Assembly (NCBI GenBank): GCA_001606155.1
Contig: LODT01000035.1
Span: 734,658-798,657 of the forward strand
Source of the DNA: Tieghemostelium lacteum
Taxonomy: Eukaryota; Evosea; Eumycetozoa; Dictyosteliales; Raperosteliaceae
Direction: 5' to 3'
Length of the DNA: 64,000 bases
Under the pieces are notes generated by a model. It searched no databases. It was given only the letters and a program-made list of their open reading frames with translations, and was not told where the DNA came from. A program made the position numbers and the translations under genes. Positions 46,301 through 58,600 of this stretch are shown one piece after another; the first letter of the stretch is position 1; every line of letters begins with the position of its first letter.

Positions 46301-47822
46301 GTTGATTCTATATGGATTGTAGATTGACTAGCTTGTATAATACCAGAACAACCATTTAATGTACTATTGTATACCTCTACTGATGAATTGAAGAGATTAA
46401 CTATATTGGTATGAGCCAACATATTATTAGCTGAAATAGTACATTGGTATATTTTAAGTTGTGAATTGGTTATTAGTTGAAATAGATCTACCATCATTGT
46501 AGATTCTAATGTGGTATTCCTAATTGTCAACTCGGTATTATGCAAAAGTGATGGTTTTAAATCTAATAGTTCACTATCAGTTATAGTTATGAAGACACCT
46601 GCAGAGTCATTTTGTATCTCGATAAATGAATACCCATCAAAACTATTAAAAAAAAATTTACAGCTGTGATACTGTTATTTCTGATTTTACAGTAGAAGGT
46701 GTTGGATAGGATACTAGATTCTTTAGAAATGTTAGTGAACCTTGTCCAATGTTTATGCCATTCATTTGGATATTCGACTGAAGAAATAGAATAAATGTAG
46801 TGGTTGTAAGATAGTCGGTTTGAATATTGTGCAACATAATAGTAGAATTGTAGCTATTGAATATTGCATATTTTGCAGAACATTTGGTAATGAAACTGTG
46901 TGATAATGAGAAATTGGAATTTCTAATAGAGAATAGATTCTGATCTGAAGCCCATCCACTAATGATTATATTTTTCATTGTAAAGTTGGTATTTGTAATC
47001 TCAAATACCGATGACTGAAATATAATGTTACTGTACTTTAGCCAGATGGTACTGATCTCTACTATATCATCCCAACTAGATGCTGTAGTAACGAATGTAT
47101 CTACTATATCTCCACTAGTAATTGATAACTGATTGTTACCATTAAATGTTTTGAAATTTGATCGCATAATAGTACTGTTATAGATAATGAGTTGTGAATG
47201 ATTATAAATGTCAACATTTAACTGAATGGTAGAGTTTCCCATAATCTCTATTCCTGATCTATCAGCAATTATAAATTTACCAAGAGAGGTTGTGAAAATT
47301 GATTTATCAAAAATCAATTTCGATGCACCATCAAGTGTTGATTCGTCAGTTGATGTTGTAATATTCATATTGATAATTGTCAATACTGATGAGTTTTCAA
47401 ACTTCATTAAAAACCCACTAATTTGTGGTTTTATATCTATAGTTGCACTACTACTAAATGTTATATTACATTGTATTGAACACATTATATTGTAAAATGA
47501 ACTTTGATTATAGTTTCCTTCATCAAAGTACACTGTAATAGGTGGTGAAACTTGACGTGTCATATAATAAAGTATTTCGATTACTTTATCAAACGTCTTG
47601 TAAGGGAATTTAGAAGTTCCATTATTATTGTCATTCCCATTACTCTCAGATATATATATGGTTTCTATAAAAGTATAGTTTTGGTATTAGCATGTTAATT
47701 ATATTTTACCACCCCCACAAACCACACTAATTCCACATTTTTAAAAACATACCATTACTGTCTAAAATGACGACATTGATTGATGAAAACAATAGAATTA
47801 TAACAATAATCAAAAATTTCAT
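43381..47822 (-). CDS. Beta-helix (pectin-lyase-like) multi-pass membrane protein
   Basis: Exon 1 (47822-47753) encodes a signal peptide (MKFLIIVIILLFSSINV). Exon 2 (47664-46662) starts ETIYISESNGNDNNNGT, the usual opening of dictyostelid parallel beta-helix proteins. Exon 3 (46642-43381) continues the Asn/Ser/Thr-rich beta-helix repeats (I.NS.F..N), a Cys-rich module (CAPNKCLGENQC...GVLCGSC), and about seven membrane helices from VYFFYYLLLLVLMIIVF to the C terminus KRKINK. The joined length is 1444 aa. The exon 2/3 junction is problematic: the frame-keeping join uses a 19-nt gap with GT...AG ends, while a 55-nt intron to ATCGAG is an alternative. Such proteins are thought to be cell-surface proteins of unknown role. 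Confidence 0.82.
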
Positions 47823-48183
47823 TTATCATGATTACAAAGAATAAATTATTTATCAATCTTAGAAATTCAGAAGTAAAAAAAAAATAAAAAAGTGTTTATT
47901 TATTGTTTTATTAGTTTTCGTTTTATTCAACAGTAATTGAATGTATTATTTAAATTCAACAGAATTTAAGTAACTAAAATCAATTGTGAAGATAAATTCC
48001 AAAAATTTAAGAATATATCTATTAACCCACTTACTTAAAAAATAGATATTCCTTTATTTTTGAGAATAGGTCATGTCATAGATGGGCTTAGAAAAGTTTA
48101 AAATTTTTTTTTATTTTATTTTATTTACTGTCTTTTTTTTTTTTATCAATTAACTTACTTTAATTATATACATATATTCGAAA
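47823..48183. promoter_or_regulatory. Divergent promoter region of beta-helix and PSI-domain genes
   Basis: 361 bp of A/T-rich DNA between two diverging genes that both begin with signal-peptide exons. It contains T runs at about 48106-48145. No specific motif was recognised. Confidence 0.45.
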
Positions 48184-48865
48184 ATGAAACAAATTATAAT
48201 ATTAGCTCTCATACTTTTATCAATTACAGGTAATGTTTAATTTTTTTATTTTTTTTTATTATTTTGTTATTACCTGGTTTAGACAATATGTCCTGGTCGG
48301 ACCAGGAAAATTATAACAAATAAATTTTAAAAGGAATTTGTATTATTTATAATTGAGTTGGATTATTAATATTTTATTGTATGATATAGTATGTGTAAAT
48401 AGTTTAGGATCAACATCACATGAATCTAGCTCAACAGCTGCAGTAAATACATCATCAGAAGCAACCAATGCAACCGGTTGTGCAAAATATACATCATGTT
48501 CAGATTGCGCAGCTGAGAATCATTGTGTGTGGTGTGAAGGTGATTCTATTTGTTCAGATGGTACTTTTTATGGTTCTAAACCATTGAGTACATGTAAGGA
48601 TTTCAGATGGAGACAATGTAAGATTGAAGGTAGATATACATTGATTATTGCCGCTGGTATTATTGCAGTTATTCTATTCTTCTTCTTTTGCATTTGCTGT
48701 TGTTGCTGTTGCCGTAGAAGAGACTCTCACGAACATAAATATTACTCTATTCAAAACAGTGAAGATGAAAATAGCCATCTCATTTCAAAGACTCCAAAAA
48801 CTGATGCCAGAAGAGAAGAACTCTATCGTAAATGGGGTATTAAATCAAAGAACACAAGCTATTAA
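48184..48865 (+). CDS. PSI-domain type I membrane protein (PTTG1IP-like)
   Basis: Exon 1 (48184-48229) encodes the signal peptide (MKQIIILALILLSIT). After a 160-nt intron, exon 2 (48390-48865) completes 173 aa. A Ser/Thr-rich spacer precedes a PSI-like Cys module: CAKYTSCSDCAAENHCVWCEGDSIC...C...C. A single helix follows (TLIIAAGIIAVILFFFFCICC), then a run of six Cys and RRR, a likely palmitoylation site. The cytosolic tail ends RREELYRKWGIKSKN, resembling the C terminus of PTTG1IP (PTTG-binding factor). Size, topology and both end motifs agree with that family. Function in amoebae is unknown. Confidence 0.85.
48291..48307. repeat. GC-rich 8-bp inverted repeat inside an intron
   Basis: TCCTGGTC, one G, then GACCAGGA: a perfect hairpin in an otherwise A/T-rich 160-nt intron of the PSI-domain gene. 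This intron is about twice as long as most in the window. Confidence 0.7.
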
Positions 48866-49093
48866 ACATTTTACATTTTTAGTTTATCCATTTCAACTAC
48901 CAACATATAATTAATAATATACTATAATATAACATCATACAAGTACAAATATAATAATTAGCAAACAGAATCGAATTTCAACCATGTAAGGGTTACAATA
49001 AATCATAACTAAATAGAAAAGGGGGTGAAACAATGTTTCCTCTCATTTTTTATACACTTTTTTTTTTACAATACAATTAGAGGGGATTGATAT

Positions 49094-50779
49094 TTATTGT
49101 GTAGTAGGAGTTGTTGTAGTTGGTGGTACAGTTGGAGTTGTAGTTGATGGAACTGGTTGAACAGTTTGTACTGGAGGTGGTTGATATACACGTGGTGGAT
49201 TTGGTTTGAATTTATATTTATTCATAAAGGCCATAAATTGACCTGGAATTTCACGAAGAGTCTCAGAGGCTAAGGCTTCAAAGTTTGGTAATGATTGGAA
49301 TGGTACAAATTGTACAATATCACGTTCAGCATATTGACCTTTACTGGATTTCAATAGACCATTATCAGCATCTAATTCTTTCATTGCAGTAAATGAAGCA
49401 TTACCAACACCAATAATGACAATGGATAGAGGTAATCCAGATGCTTCTACAATGGCATCAATGGTATTTTCCATATCCAAAATCTCACCATCAGTTATAA
49501 TCAAAAGAATAGTGTATTTTTGTACAACTTGATTTTGTGGAACTGATGCTTGTGAGGCAGCCTCTCTAATCAATGGTGCAAAGTAAGTTGGACCTGACAA
49601 TGTAATACCTCCAATATTTCTATAGTAAGCGTCTAGGATACCTTCAACACCACGTGCAAATACCTGTTGTGGACCTGCGAATGGGAAGCAATGAGAGACT
49701 TGAGAGGATCCTGGATATACACCACCGAATCCATATACAGGGTAGAACCCATCAAAGTCATAAGGTGCTAATACATTACCAATAGAGACAATTGCTTTGG
49801 CATATTGGTTTGGATTGGTTGGGTGTTGGTAATGTAGTGAGGTTGGACTTGTTACCTCACCGTTGGAACCTGTGCAATCTATACCAACAATCAAAGATAT
49901 TTCACAACCACCTGCAATGTATTCCAAAAAGTTATATTCTCTAACTAATTCAGATTCAAAAACTTTGATTTTACCACTACCTTTGTAGTTTTTGGGGTCT
50001 TTTTGTTGTTTTTTTTCATTTACTAATTTATAAAACATTCCTTTAACTAAAAGATCGTTGGTATTGGTTTGGAAAGCACCAATGAAATCGTGTTTACCTA
50101 CTGAATCCCAATCATAGAATTCAAATCTTATAGGGGCAGTCATATCACCACCACAGATATCTTCCAATTTGAATACACATTCATTGAATACTGGGTCTAA
50201 GGTTTGTTTGTGGACTTCTGATGTATAGACTAATGCAAATCCAGCTGCATTATTAGTCTTTCTAAACATTTTGAAATAAGGATCACTCTTTCCAAACAGA
50301 TCTTTCTTGTCGAGCCCTTCACCTCCAAGTCTCATTTTGAAATGTTGGTTAGTAACCATTAGTTGTTCGGCAGAGACTCTCACCATACCTGCTGGTTTTT
50401 GGTGTTTATCTAGGATTTGTACTTCAGCAGTTTGACCAGCTTTTGATAAAATATTACCAAGAGTTACATTGGCAATACCAATCTCTTCTTGACCTTTACT
50501 ATCATCTAAATTATGATCATTATCAACATCCAACACTGTGATACGTAGTTTTTGAATTTGTTCAAAGTAGTAATCAACCTTGATTGGTGTTTGGAAAGTT
50601 GGAGACAATGTATTCTTTTGTCTTTCAGTTCTTCCAATTTTATCCCAACCCTTGTTTATCAAGTTCTCTGCATGAACAATAATCATTGGATCTGACTTGG
50701 AAAGTACATCCATATCTCTTAGTTTAGTGCATGAAAATCTAAGTTCAATCTTAGATGTTGGTTGTTTCAGAGTTGCCAT
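49094..50779 (-). CDS. Copine (two C2 domains plus von Willebrand A-type copine domain)
   Basis: Single exon, 561 aa, the usual copine length. C2A at about 10-130 has KLRDMDVLSKSDP and DVDNDHNLDD, the calcium-binding Asp loops. C2B at about 150-275 has LDKKDLFGKSDP and FYDWDSVGKHD. The vWA-like copine domain spans about 300-520 with the MIDAS-type motif GIDCTGSNG (DxTxSN) and the copine block YGFGGVYPGSSQVSHCFPF. The tail is Pro/Thr/Val-rich. Copines bind phospholipid in a calcium-dependent way and recruit partners to membranes. In dictyostelids they affect cytokinesis, contractile vacuoles and development. The start is supported by the immediate C2A strand (KIELRFSCTKL). Confidence 0.97.
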   Translation of the reverse strand: MATLKQPTSKIELRFSCTKLRDMDVLSKSDPMIIVHAENLINKGWDKIGRTERQKNTLSPTFQTPIKVDYYFEQIQKLRITVLDVDNDHNLDDSKGQEEIGIANVTLGNILSKAGQTAEVQILDKHQKPAGMVRVSAEQLMVTNQHFKMRLGGEGLDKKDLFGKSDPYFKMFRKTNNAAGFALVYTSEVHKQTLDPVFNECVFKLEDICGGDMTAPIRFEFYDWDSVGKHDFIGAFQTNTNDLLVKGMFYKLVNEKKQQKDPKNYKGSGKIKVFESELVREYNFLEYIAGGCEISLIVGIDCTGSNGEVTSPTSLHYQHPTNPNQYAKAIVSIGNVLAPYDFDGFYPVYGFGGVYPGSSQVSHCFPFAGPQQVFARGVEGILDAYYRNIGGITLSGPTYFAPLIREAASQASVPQNQVVQKYTILLIITDGEILDMENTIDAIVEASGLPLSIVIIGVGNASFTAMKELDADNGLLKSSKGQYAERDIVQFVPFQSLPNFEALASETLREIPGQFMAFMNKYKFKPNPPRVYQPPPVQTVQPVPSTTTPTVPPTTTTPTTQ

Positions 50780-51064
50780 TCTTTACAATTAATGAAATAA
50801 AAAAAAAAAAAAGTGTATAAAAACAATCAAAAATAAATATCTGAAAGGTTGATCGGAAAAATGTTTTTGTGACTTATTTGCAAATCTTTGTGAAAAGTCT
50901 TAAAAAAAAAAATTAACTTTAAGTGAGCTTTAGTTTGTTTAATATAAATGTAATTGAAAGAGTAATTGTTTTTATTTTTATTTAAATTCCAAAGATATTT
51001 TAAAATATCTGATCTTTCGAAATTGTTTAGGATAAAATTTTTTTTTTGGACATTCAAAATCATA

Positions 51065-54000
51065 ATGAAAACCTTTATAGTTTTATTTTTATCTTTTATA
51101 TGTTTAATAAGTTTGTATTAGTAAGGTTGTTTAATTATGGATTAGAGTATTAAGATTGATATATATTCAATAGAAGCTGATTATAGAATATATGATAGAA
51201 CAAATCCATTTGATAAAGATGTTTATGGAATTAGTACTGGTTGTTCAGTAGTTTATATATGGAGAGTTGAAAGACTTGATCCAGAACCTAATTTTACTCC
51301 AACAGATGTGATATCTGTTAGCTATAATAGTGGAGGTACATCAAACGTTTATCTTGATGGTGATAATTGGATTGGAAGTGCTGTGGTAAATGTACCTGTC
51401 AATCTTAGTGTAACTTTAAATGTTTCATTAAATGGTGTGGATATAGCATCATTGGGAAACTTTAATTGTCAACCTATACCATATCCACCATCAACTGTAC
51501 CACAACAAACACCAACAATCTACAATTACCAATCTAATTACTATGAAATTATTGAATTTAATTTCTCAAAATCAACTCCAACCTCAATTCAACTATCGAC
51601 AACTAATTTTATAGGGACTCTAGATTGGATTACATTCGGTAAAGGTTTCATCAATTACAATTTAGGAAAAACCAACACACTTACCACCATATCCAGTAAA
51701 ATTTCAGTCCCAGTTGGAAATCCATTTAATACTGATGAAGTTGCCTTAACACAAGTTCCATCATTTCCCATTTCTTGTAAGTTTAAACTCTCTCACATAT
51801 TGTGATAGTATTTAATTAATACTAACTATAGTATAGCTAATGTAAATCTGGATTACACTGTATTACTATACCCAGAACCATCAGCACCTAATAAGGGACT
51901 AGTAAATCTTTATATTATCATAAAATATCCAAGGAATTACACAGGATACTATTCATTAACTAGTGGTTTGGAAAATTCATACTATACAGTAAAACAACCA
52001 AATATTTTGGAATTTGCTGGTGATAGTGCACATAGAGCAATTCTTTATGGTTTCAATTACGATACTTCCAATAATGATGATGACATTACCTTTAAACTTA
52101 TAAAATACCAATCATCATCTTTTGTTCAAGATCAAATAATATCATATACAGTTAATAGTAAGTTTTAAAAGATACCCAATATTAATTTGATAATCAAATT
52201 CTAATATTAAATACTATGATAGCAAATAGAGTATTATCATACACTACAACTTCTTTTACTGAATATACAACTCCTATTAACATACAAGAGTATGAAACAA
52301 CTATGAGTGGTTTTGATCAACCTTTTTCCATATCTTTTGCATTCAATCTATATCATTATAATTTCATATGGAGGGCACCTTATGGTATAATTAAAATGAC
52401 AGGCAATACATTTGAATTTTCTGCACCATATCTACAAAATGTTTATATGGGTGCTTTAGTCGGACCTGACATTGTTAAAAATATTGGATCTGTTCAAGGT
52501 TAGTACATTCTCTACAAATACTACCAAGTGCATCTTTTATTAATTTATTTTTAATTCATTTAGATTTTGTACCACCTACTATTACATCCCTTTCATTTAG
52601 ACCTGTTAGATTGGATAATAGATTATTGACAATTGTCTCATTAAGAGTCTTGGATAGCTCAAGTGGTGTATACCAAATTTTAATTAATAATGGTGAATTT
52701 GTATTGGATAGCAGTAATTTAGAAGATGGATCTATCTATAATGGAACTTATGAAAAATTGATAGATTACACCAATTCGAATTATTATCAGGCTCCTATTT
52801 TCCAAGTTTCAGATGTAGCTGGTAATGTTGCAACGATAACAAATTTTATTGAAATGACACCAATTCCATTGTTTCCAAATATTATACCAAACACATTAGG
52901 TATGTCTTTTATATAGTTATCTGATAAATTAATATTAATATAATTCAATATAAAATATCCTATAGAGTATCGTATGAACCATGTAATGACATTCTTCGAA
53001 TTTAGGGACATAGTAATGGATCTTTCAACCTCATCAAAGTCTAACCAATTAAAGGTAAACTTTACCTATGTTGATCCAAATTTTATTGTAAAGTTGACAA
53101 TATTTGATGGAATACAAAGAGATCCATTTTTAGGATACTGGGATTACAATTTGAAACTATTTATTGTAGATTTCAATTTACCACCCTACCCACCCTCAGG
53201 TTATGTAGATTTCAAAGTTGAATTTCCAGCTCTAACCTATCATAGTTACATGTTAGATTACTATGGTTTTTCAAATCAAAAACTATTATTACAAAGTACA
53301 AGTAAGTTTAGTAAATACTATACCAACATTCAATACAAGATTACTAAAATTATATTGTATTTTTATATAGCAACTGATCGTTTACCACCTATGGCTGTAT
53401 CCATTACAGCAGTACCTTCTAATAACCCAATAATTTATAGTGATACTTACATCGGATGGGATATAGTAATTTCAGATTCTGTTTCAGGTATTAAGAGTGT
53501 AAAGGCATCTGCGGTTTCTAATATAAACAGACAACCAATTAATGCTACAGTTGTGTATGATACATTCCAAGATACTGTATCAGTTAGATTAAGTTTTCAA
53601 ATTATAGCCTCAACATTTGTGTCACAAATTTTCACTCTAAACTATTTAGAATTTACAGATAACAATGGTATGGTTAGTTTCTATGAATATAACCATTTGA
53701 ACGAACTTGGGCCCACATCAGTCAGTGATAATACATTCACTATTTCACCTTTAATGCAAATGTTCAATGCACTTGATAATTTGACCATTTCAGCTACTAG
53801 TACATATGCAGGTACTGATTTAGTACCACCTTTTTTAACTTACTATCATCAAAATGCAGTTTTGGTTGATGTCATGTCTGATGAAAGAACCATTATTATT
53901 ACATTCAATGTATCTGATACCATGTCTATTTCTAATACAATAAACCCATACTGTTATGCTCATGGTCTATTGTTCAGTTACACTGGTGTTCAAGCATCAC

Positions 54001-55520
54001 TTCAATCCAGCAGTGGTAATAATGCCTCTTTCCAATGTGCTCTCAGACTTCCATATGGCTTTGGTTATCCAGGTCAGAAAATAACATTTTCAATACACGG
54101 TTATGCTGATGATTGGGGTAGAATAGGTGGTGTTTCTTACAATGATATTAGTACAATCACATCTCAAGATGCCTCTGTAAATGTACAAGCAAATTTCACA
54201 AACCCATACCTAGATAAAATTACCTATAAACTATCACCTGATAAGAATAAGGTTAGCCTAACAATCTACGGTTACAGATTTGGTGTCACCGCTGGTGTTT
54301 TATCTGTCAATTTCAATAATGGAAATTCCAGTTCTCCATACTACACTCTTACCTCCAATGTATTATTAATTACAGAATACTTTAAACCATCGTCTAATAG
54401 GGCAATGGTAACTTACAAAAATCTTAATAATGGTGATTCGAATATATATCCATTACTCATCGATGGTCTTTTAACACCTCCACCAACTAACTTACCTGAT
54501 GTAGGGTGTGTTGGTGTACCTTTATGTGGAGGTCCTTCTAATGGTGTATGTACACAAAGAGGTTGCCAATGCATTAGTCCTTGGGTTGGAATAGATTGTC
54601 TCTCTCAAGTTGTTATAATATCTCCTCCAAACATTAACACATCCAATCCTGAAACTGGAAATAACTACACAACAACTCTTCCAAATGGAAAGGAAGTTCA
54701 ATTGAAAACATTAATTTCGATTTTATCTATAAACCAACTAAATCACGAGAATATGGTTGTGACTCGTCATGTACCCTCCACTTGGGTATATAGAAACACA
54801 ACATCACAGTTGAATGATTCAAATATTCAAGAATTCAACTACCAAGGTACCATCATCAATGGAAACATAACCACCAATGTAACAGTAATTGTACAATATT
54901 ATAAGAATCAACAAATCATTAAATTTGCTGATAAAAATATGACCATTCTACCATCATCATTGAAATATAGTATTGAAATATCACCATACTATTTCAACTC
55001 CTCTGTCAATTCTCTTCAATTGATAATGTCAGCAAGTATCCAATCCATCAGTGACGATTCATCATCATGTTCATATCAAGAATCTGGAACCACCATTGAC
55101 AATGAAGATTATGTTAAACTTCAAATTGATGAACATTCGCTCTATGCAAAATTCATAAAATTTGGGTTGATAGACAACAGAACTCGTGAAATCAATAACA
55201 AGATTATCAATTCTGCAGATGGTAATCAAACCGCCACATCCAATATCCAACTAATTGGTATTCAAATTCCACATTTTGTAAAAAATGCTATTTTAGATCC
55301 TGATTTTTCATTGTTACTCGACACCAAACCAGCATCAGACAAAGAAAATGCACTCTGTGAATCCAAAGAAACTAGAGGATTGACAAAAGCTCAATTAGCA
55401 GGTATTATCATTGCTGCAACTTGTGGTGGAATAATTCTAATTGGTGCATTATTTTACACTTTGTATCGAAATAATTTGACCTTTAAGATTAAAATTCAAT
55501 CGGTAATTAAATTAAAATAA
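51065..55520 (+). CDS. ComC-type IPT/TIG-EGF transmembrane surface protein, copy 1 of 3
   Basis: Seven exons: 51065-51110, 51174-51776, 51837-52157, 52223-52498, 52564-52899, 52966-53301 and 53371-55520, giving 1355 aa. Every intron is phase 1. Exon 1 is the signal peptide (MKTFIVLFLSFICLI). Internal exons hold immunoglobulin-like beta-sandwich modules. The last exon holds an IPT/TIG-like region, one EGF-like domain (CVGVPLCGGPSNGVCTQRGC, about 1017-1050), a large conserved beta domain typical of ComC proteins, and one membrane helix (about 1308-1335) with a short basic cytosolic tail. The first intron uses a weak GTTTGT donor. ComC and Tgr-type relatives act in cell-cell contact during multicellular development. 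Whether this copy does so is inference. Confidence 0.88.
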
Positions 55521-55653
55521 ATTCGAAAACTTCCTGCCATTTTTTTTAAATCAATATCTAAAATATCTAATGAATTCCGCTAAAAAAGAGATTTCTTTTT
55601 CTTTTTTAATACCATTGGGTTGTTAATAACAAACCTATAAATACAGTTGTAAT

Positions 55654-58600
55654 ATGAAACTACTATATATAAATATATTGATATTTATTTTTATAAATCT
55701 CAATTGTATGTTGAATGATTATAATTTTGATTGATCATATCCCAAATATTAATATTTTATCACTTTTAGATTCTTATATAATTAATAGAGATATAAATTA
55801 TGAAACTCTTAATTCATATGGTACACCAGCATGTGCTCATGAGTATTATATAACAGTGACTAGGGAAGCAGGAGATGCAGCCATTACATTATTCCAGATT
55901 TTTAATTCAAATGCATCTTATTATTTGGCTCCACAGTTAGAGGATCCTGATATTTATATAGAGTTGATATATATTACTTTTACATCCAATTCCAAAGGTA
56001 CATTTAATATCATAGTTAATAGTATTACAATAGGAACTGCACCTTATGAATGTCTAGCTCTACCTTACCCTATTCAACAATTAAATGTACCCTCATTCAC
56101 ACCGTTTCAGGATAGATTTATAACCTATATTGAACTTAATGTCACAAAACCAATACCTTTCATATCAAGTGCAAGTTTCTATTCCATTAATCTACCATAT
56201 ACATGCAGTATATCAGCAATGAATGTTAGTACCTATGCTTTCCTATGTACACTTAAAAATCTAAATTCAGTAGTATCATTTCAAAATTTAGATATTAAAC
56301 TCTATAATCTATTAGAAACGACACTATTCACAACAATTTCAATTCCTACATTTGTGCAACCTCTAGGTAAATATATTATTATAACAGCAGAAATTTAGAA
56401 TCTATAAAGTACTAATTAAAAACTATGATGGTATAAATATTTAGATTTTAATCCAGATTTAGGATATCTAAATCAAACATTTTTTGATGATTTTTTATCT
56501 AAAGAATCAGAAAAAACTTATAACGTGTTTTATTTAAAGAATGTGAATACTAGTAGATACACATTGTTTTTGAATGGTGATATACCAGTATTAGAACACA
56601 CTGATTCAACTAATTATATTAAAAATGCATATAGTGTTGGTAATGCTCAAATGGTATCATTGGCTACTTATAGATTATATGGAGTAATTAATGGTTCAAC
56701 AACATTTAAATTACTAAATTTGAATGGAAATGTAGCTACTTCATCTCCAATTCTCTACCCAATTGCATTATATCCACCTACACTACCATCAATACTCCAA
56801 CAAGCTCCAATACCAACTGCCACATTTATCAGTGTACAATTAGATATCACTAAACCCAAGAAAGGAATATACATCAATCAATTAGGAACCTTTTATACTC
56901 AACCTATACTATTCGATTACCCCTACAATATCATCTCTGGTAACTCCAGTTCTCTAACTACTACCTCTATACTCTATAACAATGGTTTCAAATCTGACAT
57001 AAAAATTTTTAGTACAATGTTATATACCTCTGGATCTACAATAGGTAAGTTAATTAAATTATTCCAATCAATTTTCAATTTATAATCACTAACAAACAAT
57101 TTTTGTATTATAGACTCAGCTGCCCCAACTCTTAAAAATGTTCAATTAATTGGAATTGGCCAAATGAAAGTGTTAGTTAGAGTGACTGCATCTGATCAAA
57201 TATCTGGAATCTTTAAGATTGTAATTAACGAGGTATTTGAATTAAGTACCAATGATCTAGCTAGTGGTAGTGTACTAGATGGAACTTTTGAAAAAATTAT
57301 GGATTTGACAAAGTATTTGAATTCACTAGATCTCTATATAATTAAGGTATATGACTTTGTAGGAAATATAGACTCTAGTGCTGCTTTTAACATTGATTAT
57401 AATTGCTCATTCCCATACATTTCTTATTCACTTGCAGGTAAGATTAAATATTTATATTTTAAAATATTACATAGCCACTAACTTTCATCTTTATATAGGA
57501 TCAGCATCTTCTAAATCAATTCTAAAACCTAAAATTACAGGTTTTAAATTTTCAAATAAGAATGTTCAGGTTTCATCAACAGCAGTATCAAATTCACTTT
57601 TTATAAATTTCACAAATGCAGATCCATCTGTATTGGTTGCTTTAAGAGTATTTGATGGCACTAAAAATGAATTTTGGGGTGGATGGGATAAAGGTGCAAA
57701 AATGTATAAAATTGATTTTGTGATTCAACCTAGACCAGCACCTGGATTCATGGATTTTGCAATTACCTATCCACGTTGGGTATATTATAGTCATGAATTA
57801 GATTACTATTCATTCAGTGACCAAAAATTATATATTAATTCACAAAGTAAGGTTATAAAGTAATTTTATTAAAATGATATTGTGTACTAACTAAATTTTT
57901 TTATGTAAATAGTAACTGATAGAATGCCACCTTTAATTAGTCAATTATACTCCTATATTTCAGGTGGTAATGTTACTTGGGTTATAGCAGTTGAAGAACA
58001 ACATAATGGTCTTAAGAATGCTTCTTTTGTTATTGTTGGTACAGTTGATGTAAAACCATATGTATTCACCTATACATTTGATAGCTTTCCAGTAACTCAA
58101 ATGTTTTTATTGGAAATTCCTCAGCCATTTGAATGTATAACACAAACTTATAGATTAACTGAAATTTCATTAACTGATTCCGCTGGTTTAAAAAGTTATT
58201 ATCAAAACAATCAACTTGATGTTACATCACCTGTACCTGTAAGTCCTCTTCTAAAAGTATTTTCCAATTATACTCAACTTGGTATCCAATTGACATGTAG
58301 TGGATCTTCAGATGTAACACCACCACACGTAACAGGTTATACAGTTATATCTCCTGTAGGACCTATCATTAATTTGGCATCCACTACCAGGGAGTTTGTT
58401 ATCAATTTTGCGGTAACAGATAGTCAAAATAATTTATCAAAAAGACATCTTCCATATTGTATTTTATATGGAACTATATTTGATCAATTAATGGTTGAGT
58501 CTACTGTGGTGCCAATAAACTACACAAACCAAGCCAACTACACTTGTTATTTCAATTTACCAGTTGGATATGGGTATTATGGTGCAGAGAAATATAGTCT

